64,000 nucleotides of DNA from contig QCJK01000010.1 of assembly GCA_003216075.1 (NCBI GenBank), positions 1 through 64,000 on the forward strand, read 5' to 3'. The stretch is from Prochlorococcus sp. AG-409-B05. Lineage in GTDB: Bacteria; Cyanobacteriota; Cyanobacteriia; PCC-6307; Cyanobiaceae. Position 1 is the first letter of the stretch; the number at the start of each line of letters is the position of its first letter. Under the pieces are notes generated by a model. It worked only from the letters and a program-made list of their open reading frames with translations. It did not search any database and had not been told where the DNA came from. Below are positions 42,297 to 50,732 of this stretch, in pieces. Both the position numbers and the translations under genes were made by a program.

Positions 42297-44054
42297 TTAT
42301 TCAAGTAATTTACCCTTGAAGTTATTTATCTTAGGGGTTTTCTTTATGAGATCATATAGATCATCTCTTAATCGATTTGATTGATGGCGTCGGATTTCTA
42401 ACCTTAATGTGTTTGGATTAAGCTTTGTCCGATAATTAAAGTTTTGATTCATATTAATTTCTGGGTAATCCTTTCTTTGATGGGCTCCTCTGCTCTCCTT
42501 CCTTCTTATTGCAGAAAGGATAGTTGCTTCTGCAGAAAGAATTGATGCCTCTAGATTAAATGCTAATATTAAATCTTCACAATTTCCTGATTTAATTTTA
42601 TTGCCATCAATTCTAGTAGAATGTTTAAGATTATTAAGGTGTCCTAATCCAGATAATAATTTGCTTTCATCCTTTATGACGCCACAATACTCCCACATGA
42701 TATTGCTTAACTGATACAGTAGTTTTTTCGTCAGTTCATTGTGCTCGCTTTGTAACTTTTCAATATTTTCATGGGCAATTTTGATGGACTCTCTTGATCT
42801 TATTGGAGTATTTATTTGCTTTGAGTATTTAATAGCGGCAATACCTGCTCTTCGACCAAAGATTAATATTTCGGCTAGTGAATTTCCTCCTAGACGGTTC
42901 GCTCCATGCAGGCCTCCTGTAACTTCTCCAGCAGCATATAAACCAGTTATTGCTGTACTATGGTTTGCGGGGCTTACAACCAATCCCCCCATTGAGTAGT
43001 GAGCAGTAGGGGCAACTTCCATAGGCTTTTTAGAAATATCAATATTTTGGGTATCTATAAATTGCTTATAAATACTTGGTATTTTTCTTAGGATGAACTC
43101 TTTATCTCTATGGCTAATGTCAAGGTAAACTCCCCCATTAGGAGAGCCTCTTCCTTCAATTATTTCTGTGTAATTTGCTATTGCAACTATGTCTCTGGTT
43201 GATAATTCCATTCTTTCCTGGTCGTAATTGATCATAAACCTTTCTCCGGACTTATTGATAAGTCTTCCCCCTTCTCCTCTTACTGCTTCTGTTACTAAAG
43301 TTCCAGCAATCTCTTCAGGTATAACCATTCCTGTTGGATGAAACTGGACCATTTCCATGTCAGTCAACTCGCAACCAGCCTTGAGGCCTAAGTAATATCC
43401 ATCTCCGGTATTTTCTTTGTCACGAGAAGAGCTTTTTTTCCATATTCTAGTATGCCCACCAGTGCATAGAATAACTGCATCAGCTAAGTGAATTGTTCTT
43501 TCGGCATTTATAGTATTAAATGACATGGCACCAAAGCAAATTTCATCTTTGATCAGTAAATCAGTTACATACTGTGAGTCGTAAATTGGAACTTTTAGAG
43601 ATTCTGCTTTTTTTAAAAGTGTTCTTAATATGGACAAACCTGTGAAGTCACCAGAGTAACAGGTTCTTCTGTATGAATGTGCACCAAAGAATCTTTGGTC
43701 TAGCTTCCCATTCTCTAGCTTGTCAAAATTCGCCCCCCAACTGTCTATTTCTTTCACAAGATAGGGAGATTCCCTAGCCATGATTTCAATTTGGAGTGAC
43801 TCCCCAATTCCGTATCCTTCTATATAAGTATCTGCAAAATGTTGTTCCCATGAATCTGCAGGGTCTATGTTCCCTAAGGCTGCATTAATCCCTCCTGCTG
43901 CTAAGACCGTATGGGAGTCGGATTTAGATCTTTTACCTAAGACTGTGACATCAAGTCCAGCTAGTTTGATTTCTATGGCTGCTCTTAATCCAGCGCCACC
44001 AGCGCCAATAACCAAAACGTTTGAAATTTCAGTTGTATGTTCGTAACTAATCAT
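42297..44054 (-). CDS. sdhA: succinate dehydrogenase/fumarate reductase flavoprotein-type protein
   Basis: 585 residues. FAD-binding VLVIGAGGAGLRAAIEI at the N-terminus; SHTVLAAGGINAALGN contains the His that covalently holds FAD in this family; ARESPYLVKEIDSWG, HSYRRTCYSGDFTG, REGGGRL-like loop VRGEGGRLIN, and HYSMGG.V. These are succinate/fumarate-site motifs. It oxidises succinate with electrons passed to quinone when partnered with an iron-sulfur subunit, none of which is adjacent here. The length agrees with SdhA better than with L-aspartate oxidase, but NadB-like activity cannot be excluded. Confidence 0.85.
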   Translation of the reverse strand: MISYEHTTEISNVLVIGAGGAGLRAAIEIKLAGLDVTVLGKRSKSDSHTVLAAGGINAALGNIDPADSWEQHFADTYIEGYGIGESLQIEIMARESPYLVKEIDSWGANFDKLENGKLDQRFFGAHSYRRTCYSGDFTGLSILRTLLKKAESLKVPIYDSQYVTDLLIKDEICFGAMSFNTINAERTIHLADAVILCTGGHTRIWKKSSSRDKENTGDGYYLGLKAGCELTDMEMVQFHPTGMVIPEEIAGTLVTEAVRGEGGRLINKSGERFMINYDQERMELSTRDIVAIANYTEIIEGRGSPNGGVYLDISHRDKEFILRKIPSIYKQFIDTQNIDISKKPMEVAPTAHYSMGGLVVSPANHSTAITGLYAAGEVTGGLHGANRLGGNSLAEILIFGRRAGIAAIKYSKQINTPIRSRESIKIAHENIEKLQSEHNELTKKLLYQLSNIMWEYCGVIKDESKLLSGLGHLNNLKHSTRIDGNKIKSGNCEDLILAFNLEASILSAEATILSAIRRKESRGAHQRKDYPEINMNQNFNYRTKLNPNTLRLEIRRHQSNRLRDDLYDLIKKTPKINNFKGKLLE

Positions 44055-44059
44055 TTTAT

Positions 44060-44392
44060 TTAGCAGAAATCACGGAGTTCTTTCCATTTTTCTAAACCAG
44101 AGTTGATATTTGACATGTCATCAGTTGATCCACTTATCTCAAAAGCTTTTATAAGTGATTCTGTAGCTTCAATACCGAATTGAGCGGCTTTTGTTTGCTT
44201 GAAACAACCTTGGAGTTCATCCCCACGTTTGAATTCAGACTCGGCATCTTTTAAGTATTGACTGGCCAGTTCTATTTTTGTATCCCAAACTTTCATATAG
44301 CTATGAAAATCGGTCTCAGAACTGGCTGTTGCTGGACTTGTATTAAGTAGTAGAGATAATAAAAGCAGGGCTGAAACTACTAGATAGTGCAT
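44060..44392 (-). CDS. 110-residue exported protein beside sdhA
   Basis: Signal peptide MHYLVVSALLLLSLLLNTSP-ATA, then an all-helical mature part with two Cys (residues about 80 and 110). Its stop lies five bases before sdhA begins on the same strand, so the pair is probably co-transcribed. Acts outside the cytosol. Role unknown. Confidence 0.65.
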   Translation of the reverse strand: MHYLVVSALLLLSLLLNTSPATASSETDFHSYMKVWDTKIELASQYLKDAESEFKRGDELQGCFKQTKAAQFGIEATESLIKAFEISGSTDDMSNINSGLEKWKELRDFC

Positions 44393-44986
44393 TGGAAAAT
44401 ACTAGGGATTAAGAGTCTTTGAACTTTCCCTTAGAGTGTAGGTTCTTTTGTCCGTTTGAGGTTTATTTACTAATATGTGCTAAGAAGATTTGTAGAGCAG
44501 TTGTCAATAGATGAGAATCAATCAATGTAAAGGCATCTAATATGCCATAAGAAAATATTTGATTTGAATTGGTAGATGTGCTTAATGCAAAATCCCAGAT
44601 TTAATAATAATTTTAAAAGTATTTTAATCTTGACTTCAGGCTGGCTACATTTTTGCTACCTTTAACATAAATTGTTTGTATATTCAGGGCTGTATTCTTG
44701 TTGCTAAGTATATATAGGGAGCCGAATTAAATAGAAAGAATTATTTAACTCAGAGGATCTAGATTAGGATGATAGGTTTAATGTATTTATTTCTTTGTGA
44801 TTACAAGAGTTTTCTTCCTAGGATGAGATTACTTAAAGGAGCCAACCAAAAATAAAATATTCATGCACTATAAGTAATATTCACTAGGCAAATACTACTT
44901 GCATTGCATGAACATTCGTTAATTTATTCCTATCTCCAAAGGAAAAAGATGCTATGAGGGCATTCAGTTATAAGGAGGAGCAGCAT
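44393..44986. other. 600-base intergenic region
   Basis: No supported frame beyond 30 codons; one TAAGTATATATAGG element at about 44705 could be a -10-like box. Confidence 0.35.
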
Positions 44987-45148
44987 ATGGCGAAAACCAA
45001 AAATTATTTGCAAGAACTTGATGAGATAGATCCTTTTGATTCTTATTTTGAGTGCATTACTGCTTGTTATGGGTTGACGGGAGAAGATGTTGAATGCGTC
45101 ACTCATTGTGTTGCTGTTCACCTTGAAGAAAAGATAGATTCCTTATGA
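44987..45148 (+). CDS. 53-residue twin-CX3C protein
   Basis: ATG 44987 with a strong AAGGAGG nine bases ahead. After a polar helix MAKTKNYLQELDEIDPFDSY come ECITACYGLTGEDVECVTHC, i.e. C-x3-C, ten residues, C-x3-C. This twin motif can form a disulfide-linked helical hairpin or bind a metal. No family is known to me in cyanobacteria with this label. Another ATG at 44954 gives an 11-residue extension without a ribosome-binding site. Confidence 0.7.
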   Translation: MAKTKNYLQELDEIDPFDSYFECITACYGLTGEDVECVTHCVAVHLEEKIDSL

Positions 45149-45235
45149 TCAAGTCTCTTTCTATAAAAGAAAAGCTCTATAGATTTAGCTGACTTTTTTT
45201 GTTTGAGGGGGTGGGTGCCGATGTGATTATTTTTC

Positions 45236-45616
45236 TTATGTTGAAGCCACTTCTGCTTCGAGAGTGAAACGAACGTTTGTCTCTGGATTAAATCGATCCA
45301 CTAAGGATTGGAAATCATCTTTTAGCTCTGCTTCAGTAGTTGGTTCTAGGGATTTTTTGATTAAGGCCTCCTTCCAGCACCTATCTATGAGTTTTTGTAA
45401 TGCAGCTGCTTTAACTCGTTTGAAACCGATTTGTTGAAGAACGATTTGTTTTGGCGCTTTCCCAGGACGGAAGCCAGGAAGGTTTATAGAGCTGCTTAGT
45501 CGAGATAAAGCTTCTTCGTAACTTGATTTACATTGTTTCGCTGGAACTTCTATCTCTACTGAAATTCGATTTTCGGATAATTCGTTGACACTTACCTGAA
45601 CTTGCGATTCAGTCAT
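45236..45616 (-). CDS. stand-alone trigger-factor ribosome-binding domain
   Basis: 126 residues from ATG 45616. QVQVSVNELSENRISVEIEV and INLPGFRPGKAPKQIVLQQI match the N-terminal domain of trigger factor, including the GFRxGKxP ribosome-binding loop. Full trigger factor is about 430-480 residues with PPIase and C-terminal arms, both absent. The stop comes soon after the domain end and no continuation is present in the following bases. It may be an independent small paralog that docks at the ribosome exit. Confidence 0.75.
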   Translation of the reverse strand: MTESQVQVSVNELSENRISVEIEVPAKQCKSSYEEALSRLSSSINLPGFRPGKAPKQIVLQQIGFKRVKAAALQKLIDRCWKEALIKKSLEPTTEAELKDDFQSLVDRFNPETNVRFTLEAEVAST

Positions 45617-45684
45617 GAGACGTTGTTCTGTCAAGAAGGTGTAATAGGACAGTAAATTCCATTATATGCATTTTGATTATTTAT

Positions 45685-45694
45685 CCCCCCCCCC
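45685..45694. repeat. poly-C tract of 10
   Basis: Ten consecutive C in AT-rich intergenic DNA; two 9-base tracts occur at 48900-48908 and 49016-49024. Confidence 0.8.
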
Positions 45695-46236
45695 AGTCAA
45701 GAGTCTATAGAAATAAACATTGTATTTAGTAGAAAGAAAACTGAGCTAAAACTAAGTTTAATTTTATATAGCATTAGATTAAAAGTTTAGTATTTTATGC
45801 TCACTTTGTTATTGTGTTGCTCTTTGTATTAGGAGGGATTTTCATAGTTAAGGAATTGTTTGAGAACCTTGTTGACAGCAATTCCCTTGCTAGATAGTTA
45901 GAAGATATCAACTTTAACTTAAGACGCTTGTCTTGTTTTGCTGCGCTCTGGAGCAAAAGTTGTTTTTCTTCAGGCAAAGACAAAAAGCAGACAAGATCAT
46001 CTTTTCTCTCTATGCTGAATTATTATCGGCAGGTGAAATCAATTGACATCCATTCATATAAGCTCATGGTTCATTCAGTTACTTCCCATCTAAATTTATT
46101 ATTTAATCAAGCTTGAAATGAAATTTGATTCTTTTTGGCTAATCAGATCTACAAATTGGACACTATCCAGCACAAGGGGGAGCAATCAATTACTTTGCAA
46201 TAGGACTAGTATCGACCCTTATAAAGGAGTAAAGAG
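45695..46236. other. intergenic region with one weak minus-strand frame
   Basis: A TTG-initiated frame at 45983-45801 reads LPEEKQLLLQSAAKQDKRLK and so on to SNTITK. Possibly a small gene; no ATG and no homolog known. Confidence 0.3.
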
Positions 46237-46683
46237 TTGACAACCTTCAATAATAGTTCTGACCAACAACAATTAGAAGGCCCTGCACATTGTGGAAGTA
46301 AGCCCAAAAAGATTGCTGTCGGGATAGCACCACTTGGAATAATATCGATTGGAATTGTTCCAATGGGGATTATTACTATTGGAATAGTTCCCATGGGAGT
46401 GGTATCTCTAGGTGTAGTAGCTATGGGAGTTGTTAATGCGTCCATAGTTGGCATGGGAATTTTTTCGGCAGGTATAACAACTATGGGCCTTAAAGTATGG
46501 AGTCCAGAAGGAGCAGCTCTTCAGCAGGAAATTAACAAATCAGATACTTTATTGCGTAAAAATATTTATGCTTACCCTACAAGATCTCAGGCAGAAGTTG
46601 AAGCCAAAAAACTAGGATGTTTAGGTGTCCACAAGATGGGGAAGTTATGGATGCCATGTGCAACACATGGAAGTACCCAATGA
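46237..46683 (+). CDS. pentapeptide-like repeat protein with DUF3721 tail
   Basis: 148 residues. TTG start at 46237 with AAAGGAG eight to ten bases upstream. Residues about 29-85 follow a five-residue period with Gly at position 2: VGIAP LGIIS IGIVP MGIIT, through IGIVP MGVVS LGVVA MGVVN, to AGITT MGLKV. Such a period predicts a beta-helix-like or membrane-inserted glycine zipper solenoid. The tail has GCLGVHKMGKLWMPC, the DUF3721 motif shared with 14614. Its stop overlaps the ATG of the next gene (ATGA). Confidence 0.7.
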   Translation: MTTFNNSSDQQQLEGPAHCGSKPKKIAVGIAPLGIISIGIVPMGIITIGIVPMGVVSLGVVAMGVVNASIVGMGIFSAGITTMGLKVWSPEGAALQQEINKSDTLLRKNIYAYPTRSQAEVEAKKLGCLGVHKMGKLWMPCATHGSTQ

Positions 46684-46790
46684 ATCTTAACTTGTTGGAT
46701 AGAAAATCTTCAAATTTAATTATCTATATGGCTCTAGTGATCAATTTATTATTTTATTTTGAAGCTTCTTTATTTGGGAAATCATTATGA
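46680..46790 (+). CDS. 36-residue membrane micro-protein
   Basis: Starts inside the stop of the previous gene: MNLNLLDRKS then NLIIYMALVINLLFYFEASL. One membrane helix. The overlap suggests it is made with the repeat protein. Confidence 0.45.
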   Translation: MNLNLLDRKSSNLIIYMALVINLLFYFEASLFGKSL

Positions 46791-46799
46791 AAAGAGATC

Positions 46800-46964
46800 A
46801 TGAGTGAATTTCAATTTACAGAAGAGGATTTTGTTGATCTTCGTGAAATCTGGAGAGATATAAATGCACAGTGCAAAATATTTCAGGATAGAACAGGGTG
46901 CCCAAATACTGAGATAGTGAAAATGATTGATTCAGTAAAGAACTTTTGGGAGAACAAATCGTAA
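46800..46964 (+). CDS. 54-residue acidic helical protein
   Basis: ATG 46800; MSEFQFTEEDFVDLREIWRD, NAQCKIFQDRTGCPNTEIVK, and MIDSVKNFWENKS. Similar size and helix layout to the pair at 3158/18515 (W followed by an I/Q-rich segment and a Cys), but similarity is weak. Third member of a close run with 46237 and 46680. Confidence 0.55.
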   Translation: MSEFQFTEEDFVDLREIWRDINAQCKIFQDRTGCPNTEIVKMIDSVKNFWENKS

Positions 46965-47160
46965 GCTTTAATTCTTTGAATGCGATTTATTAAGTTATTT
47001 AGGCAAGACTGTATCTTGCTGGAAAGCCTAAAGCATGTAACTTTTCCTCTGCAGGAAACTCATAGTTGAGGGGCAAGCAGTAAAGGATAAGTGGAGGGGC
47101 AAAATTAATCAGGGATAGGATTTCCCTATAAAGTGATAAAAAGCTTGCGATCAAGAACAA

Positions 47161-47196
47161 TAGTCATAGTCATAGTCATAGTCATAGTCATAGTCG
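47161..47196. repeat. tandem hexamer TAGTCA, nearly six copies
   Basis: TAGTCA repeats five times and ends TAGTCG. It lies between genes; copy number may vary between strains. Confidence 0.9.
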
Positions 47197-47367
47197 ATTC
47201 AAGCCCTGATGATTTGTAGCCTATTTAGATTAAGTACTTTTAGAGTTGTGCTCATGATATTACAGGTGTTGGCATGGAACGAGGGATATATAAGTAAATG
47301 AGTACGGTTGATCGCATTTTCTTAGGTTATTCTCTATAACTGACAACTAACTGGCATCAAAAACAAC

Positions 47368-47688
47368 ATGTTTCGCAAAGAGGAAAAAAAGGCACTAACA
47401 CGTCTTGCTGTGCTCTCAGTAGGCTGGGGCTTGGGTCTCGATCGTTTTTATGAGGGTAAGACGAAAGATGGATTTCTTTCTCTGATTGGATGGGGATTGA
47501 TTTTTGCGAGCTTGATGCTCTTGTCTCCTTGTCATGGCTATGACTATGCGGAGGGTGGCAAAAACATTTCTGATATGACTCTCAACCCTCTGATCATTGC
47601 TCCTCTTGGTTTTGGTGTTTATGGAGTGGTTTTAGTCCTGCGCAAGGGTTTTAGACTTCTCCGTCAATTTGAGTCTTCTGAGGATTAG
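47368..47688 (+). CDS. TM2-like membrane protein
   Basis: 106 residues. Helix LTRLAVLSVGWGLGLDRFYE carries the GWG.GLDRFY motif like TM2 domains, followed by GKTKDGFLSLIGWGLIFASL and a third helix LIIAPLGFGVYGVVLVL. A loop between carries CHGYDYAEGG. Topology suggests three helices with a basic C-terminus inside. Followed by a strong terminator. Role unknown. Confidence 0.7.
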   Translation: MFRKEEKKALTRLAVLSVGWGLGLDRFYEGKTKDGFLSLIGWGLIFASLMLLSPCHGYDYAEGGKNISDMTLNPLIIAPLGFGVYGVVLVLRKGFRLLRQFESSED

Positions 47689-47708
47689 AAGATTAGTTTT
47701 CAGCATAT

Positions 47709-47736
47709 AAAAAGGGGCCAATTGAGGCCCCTTTTT
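47709..47736 (+). terminator. rho-independent terminator after TM2-like gene
   Basis: AAAAAGGGGCC pairs with GGCCCCTTTTT around AATTGA; the A and T runs allow use in both directions. Confidence 0.85.
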
Positions 47737-47863
47737 ATATGCTTGCGATTTCAATCACTATTTATTTGGATAATTAAATAGTGGAATAGATGTTTATAGG
47801 TATTTGAATTTAAAACTTTTACTTTTATACAGTTTTTTGATGGTATCAACTTAAATTATAGTT

Positions 47864-48046
47864 TTATTCGTTATTTTTTTGGTTTCGACGAGATTGATCA
47901 TTGTCTAAAGTCGTTTTTGCGAGTCCTTGATAGTCACCCTTCGCGGAAGCTAAACCAAACATGATGATGAATCCAATGCCAGAAATAATTGTTGCAATCC
48001 ATGCCCCGTAACCCATATTCAGTGCTACAGAAAAGAATCTAAACAT
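47864..48046 (-). CDS. 60-residue single-pass membrane protein
   Basis: MFRFFSVALNMGYGAWIATI, helix IISGIGFIIMFGLASA, then a polar tail ending RRNQKNNE. Stable small membrane plan; no known family. Confidence 0.6.
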   Translation of the reverse strand: MFRFFSVALNMGYGAWIATIISGIGFIIMFGLASAKGDYQGLAKTTLDNDQSRRNQKNNE

Positions 48047-48257
48047 TCAGTAGTAACTCATTGCTTCACAACCTTAATCAACGTACTAATAAAATAAACC
48101 AAAAGTAATGATGTTTGACTAAAGTTTTTAAAGATTAGGAACTGATTGTAAATAGAGATCCTTCTGACCAATAATTCCTATCAAATGAACAAACTTATTG
48201 ATTGTAATTTTTATCCTTAGACTTATACTTTTTGATTTTAAACTAAGTTTTCCAAAA

Positions 48258-48701
48258 TCAGTTATCTATTGAATAATTGACTGTGCGATTGCGCTTCACT
48301 TCTCCACGATGCTTTTTTTTGTGAATACGACGTCTTTCAGATGCTTTTGTTGGCTTGGTAATTGCTCTTGGTTTGGGAGGAGATTTTAAGCCTTCAATAA
48401 TTATGTTGCGCATTCTTACTAATGCCGACTTTTTATTTAGATATTGAGAACGCTCTTCTGCTGCTACAACACGAAGCCAGCCTCTCGCCAATTTTTTGGA
48501 TAGTTTTTCAAGAAGTTGTTTTTTTCGAAAATCCCCTAAAGAGGATGACGCTTGAATATTAAATAAAAGTTCAACTCGACTATCAGTTGTATTTACATTT
48601 TGACCCCCTGGACCAGATGAACGAGAAAACCGCCACTGCAGTTCTGAAGAAGGGATGATGATTCGAGAATTGATTCTTAAGTTTGAACTTGTCGAGTGCA
48701 T
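48258..48701 (-). CDS. arfB: alternative ribosome-rescue factor (ArfB/YaeJ)
   Basis: 147 residues from ATG 48701. SSELQWRFSRSSGPGGQNVN has the universal GGQ that hydrolyses peptidyl-tRNA, and the basic C-terminal tail (RRIHKKKHRGEVKRN) is the part that enters an empty mRNA channel. Codon-recognition domains of full release factors are absent. It frees stalled ribosomes on truncated mRNA. Single gene. A TTG at 48719 is an alternative start. Confidence 0.85.
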   Translation of the reverse strand: MHSTSSNLRINSRIIIPSSELQWRFSRSSGPGGQNVNTTDSRVELLFNIQASSSLGDFRKKQLLEKLSKKLARGWLRVVAAEERSQYLNKKSALVRMRNIIIEGLKSPPKPRAITKPTKASERRRIHKKKHRGEVKRNRTVNYSIDN

Positions 48702-48933
48702 GACATGCTTGTTGATCAATAATCGTTGATATGTAATGGGAGCTTTTTATGTTAATAGCTTTTTATGGATTAAAAACAGAGAGGGGTTGAGGAGAGGCTT
48801 TTTCTGAGGAGGATCCAAAGTAACCTTGCGTCTTGGAAGTCGTTTTGCTTCCAATTTGCACTTGTTTGTCTGGCCAATAAGCTCATTTCTATGGGACGAC
48901 CCCCCCCCTGAGAAAGAAGAAAAACAGATCTAT

Positions 48934-49030
48934 AAAAAAAAAAGACCCTTGCGAAACGCGTCGGGCCTGGGTGATGGGGAAGTAGTTTTCTAAGAGTATT
49001 TGCAAATAAAATCAACCCCCCCCCTACAAA
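48934..49030 (-). ncRNA. small RNA candidate, copy B
   Basis: Reverse complement of copy A at 2636: TTTGTAGGGGGGGGGTTGATTTT near the 5' end, TTCCCCATCACCCAGG near the 3' end, and a terminator hairpin AGGCCC/GGGTCT followed by ten T (48943-48934). The G tract is 9 in this copy and 5 in copy A, and the two hairpins differ by compensating changes. The minus-strand protein frame here (LLPHHPGPTRF...) is a by-product. Confidence 0.65.
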
Positions 49031-49113
49031 TAGTGTTCCAGTAAATTATTTATATTAAGTCGAGCATAGATAGTGTCATGTTAGTGGCGCGAGATTTAAT
49101 TCACCTCGGTTAA

Positions 49114-49182
49114 TTGGATTATTAATCTGCTATGGAGATTTTTGTGTTGCGGGCCTTGTCAGGCTGGTTTAAGGAATCAGAC
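49114..49182. repeat. duplicated intergenic segment, copy 1
   Basis: TTGGATTATTAATCTGCTAT, GGAGA, TTTGTG, GGGCC and TTTAAGGAAT are in the same order as at 49302-49368. No protein is encoded in common; possibly a duplicated RNA gene or leader. Confidence 0.4.
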
Positions 49183-49301
49183 CTCATAGCAGAGTCAATA
49201 ACCATAGGCATCCTTTTGTTGATCCCATTCATATATAGAACTGGGTATATACCCATGAAGGCTTGATCGCTTGCTAATAAGGCGTCCAAGAGCCTTAAAC
49301 G

Positions 49302-49368
49302 TTGGGTTATTAAACTCCTATGGAGAAAGGTGTTTGTGGTTTTTGGGCCATTTAAGGAATATTCGCCT
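49302..49368. repeat. duplicated intergenic segment, copy 2
   Basis: TTGGGTTATTAAACTCCTAT, GGAGA, TTTGTGG, GGGCC and TTTAAGGAAT; partner of 49114-49182. Confidence 0.4.
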
Positions 49369-49467
49369 AAAACTAAGTTTTTTTTAAAGCTCTAGATATC
49401 AACTTCTAACTTGTGTATGTAATGTTTACTTATTCTATTGAGCTAGCTTGTACACAAGAAAAATTTT

Positions 49468-49644
49468 TCATCTGCGTCGACTTCTACGCCTTTGTTGCAG
49501 TTTGCGCTTGTATTTCTCTACTGGGGTCTCATGATGACGAATTCTCTTTAGGTCAGAGAAGATACCTGCTTTAGAGACCTGACGCTTAAATCGACGTAGA
49601 GCTGATTCAATGCCCTCGTTCTCTCCAACTGTGACTTGAGTCAA
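49468..49644 (-). CDS. rpsU: 30S ribosomal protein S21
   Basis: 58 residues: [40 protein letters not shown] and [17 protein letters not shown]; this is cyanobacterial S21 nearly throughout. The first codon is TTG (49644-49642); no in-frame ATG precedes it. S21 sits on the small subunit near the mRNA exit and aids initiation. Monocistronic; the gene is short and was easy to miss. Confidence 0.92.
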   Translation of the reverse strand: MTQVTVGENEGIESALRRFKRQVSKAGIFSDLKRIRHHETPVEKYKRKLQQRRRSRRR

Positions 49645-49922
49645 AAGTAAACATTCGAATTCTTAAGCATATAGTGTCAGACTACTGCCCCTTTTTGGGT
49701 AGTTGTCTTTAATTCCAAAAGTCAACATCACTTCCCCTCTAAAAGTAAAAGCCATTGGCAGAGTAAAGAATTGCCTCTTTATGGGCGAAAGAAGTGTTGA
49801 GGCAATTCTTCATGAAATGAAAAATAGGCTGTGCCTTTGCGATGTCTTCAATTGCTTTGGATTGCTGTTTGGATTTTTCTTGTCTACACAGTTTGTCCTG
49901 AAAGGAAAGAATTAGTCGCGTT

Positions 49923-50222
49923 TTGTGGAAATATCTGCAAGTGTTAGGTATTCAGTGCTTTGCAACCTTTTTGCTCATGTCTACTCAAGAGCTTCTAGAG
50001 CATTCTTTGCAAGAGCCCGCCATAGGAGATACAGCTAAATTTCTGTGGCATGCAACTCCTATTGGAATAGCAGCTTTGTCTAAGAAGGAAGGATCTCGCC
50101 TATCTGAAGCTTTTTATGAGGATGCAATTAAAGAAGGATTGGAAGTAGGTCTTGATCTTACTAGAGAAGAACGAGAATCACATTATTCAAAAAAAGGCCT
50201 GGTAATTCTGTTTTACTCTTAA
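49923..50222 (+). CDS. 99-residue hypothetical
   Basis: Possible anchor WKYLQVLGIQCFATFLLMST then a helical acidic domain (QELLEHSLQEPAIGDTAKFL, KEGLEVGLDLTREERESHY). ATG at 49980 (MSTQELL) would remove the anchor. No family recognised. Confidence 0.5.
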   Translation: MWKYLQVLGIQCFATFLLMSTQELLEHSLQEPAIGDTAKFLWHATPIGIAALSKKEGSRLSEAFYEDAIKEGLEVGLDLTREERESHYSKKGLVILFYS

Positions 50223-50316
50223 ATAAATATTAATTCTCTTTAGCTTTAGATTGGTGATTTTTATTTCTTAGATGTGTAGACGGTGCTATTTATGTACTAT
50301 CTAAATTTTTTAAAGT

Positions 50317-50553
50317 ATGAAGTTTCTGCTGATTTTTTTATTGGTCATCATGATTGTACCTCAAATGGTTTTTGCTTATCCACAAGCCCAACTTAAAGAA
50401 TGTATCCTTGGGGTTAAACGTAACCCTATTATATTAGGTGCCCCTGAATCTTCTATAAGCAATTGGTGTGATTGTGCGTTGCAATTAATAGTGGACCAAG
50501 AAAAAGATGATGTGGAGTCCGCCAAGCAATGTGGGAAGCAATTCTTTAGATAA
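50317..50553 (+). CDS. 78-residue exported protein, four Cys
   Basis: Signal peptide MKFLLIFLLVIMIVPQMVFA, cleaved probably before Y21; mature KECILGVKRNPIILG, SNWCDCALQLIVDQ and AKQCGKQFF with four Cys in a helix-rich fold, likely two disulfides. Acts in the periplasm. Unknown role. Confidence 0.65.
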   Translation: MKFLLIFLLVIMIVPQMVFAYPQAQLKECILGVKRNPIILGAPESSISNWCDCALQLIVDQEKDDVESAKQCGKQFFR

Positions 50554-50732
50554 AAGATAAGTTTTGATTCCTTTGAAAGGAAATACTCTTGGTATTGTCT
50601 AATATTTATTAGACCGTAAAGATTCTTATGCATTCTTGATTGATAGATAAATGTGTGCGAATTAATGATAAATAGTCAATGGGGATCAACTTTTGATGAG
50701 TTAAATTATAAGATGAAATAAATCAATTTACA

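Noticed and set aside
47161-47196. CRISPR-like array
   Set aside because: The hexamer repeats are contiguous with no spacers; it is a simple tandem repeat.
48770-49015. 81-residue minus-strand frame
   Set aside because: It runs through the small-RNA candidate and its terminator and contains poly-C-derived Gly runs; no protein-like pattern.
49703-49915. 70-residue plus-strand frame with Cys-rich end
   Set aside because: No ribosome-binding site, odd composition and no neighbour support.
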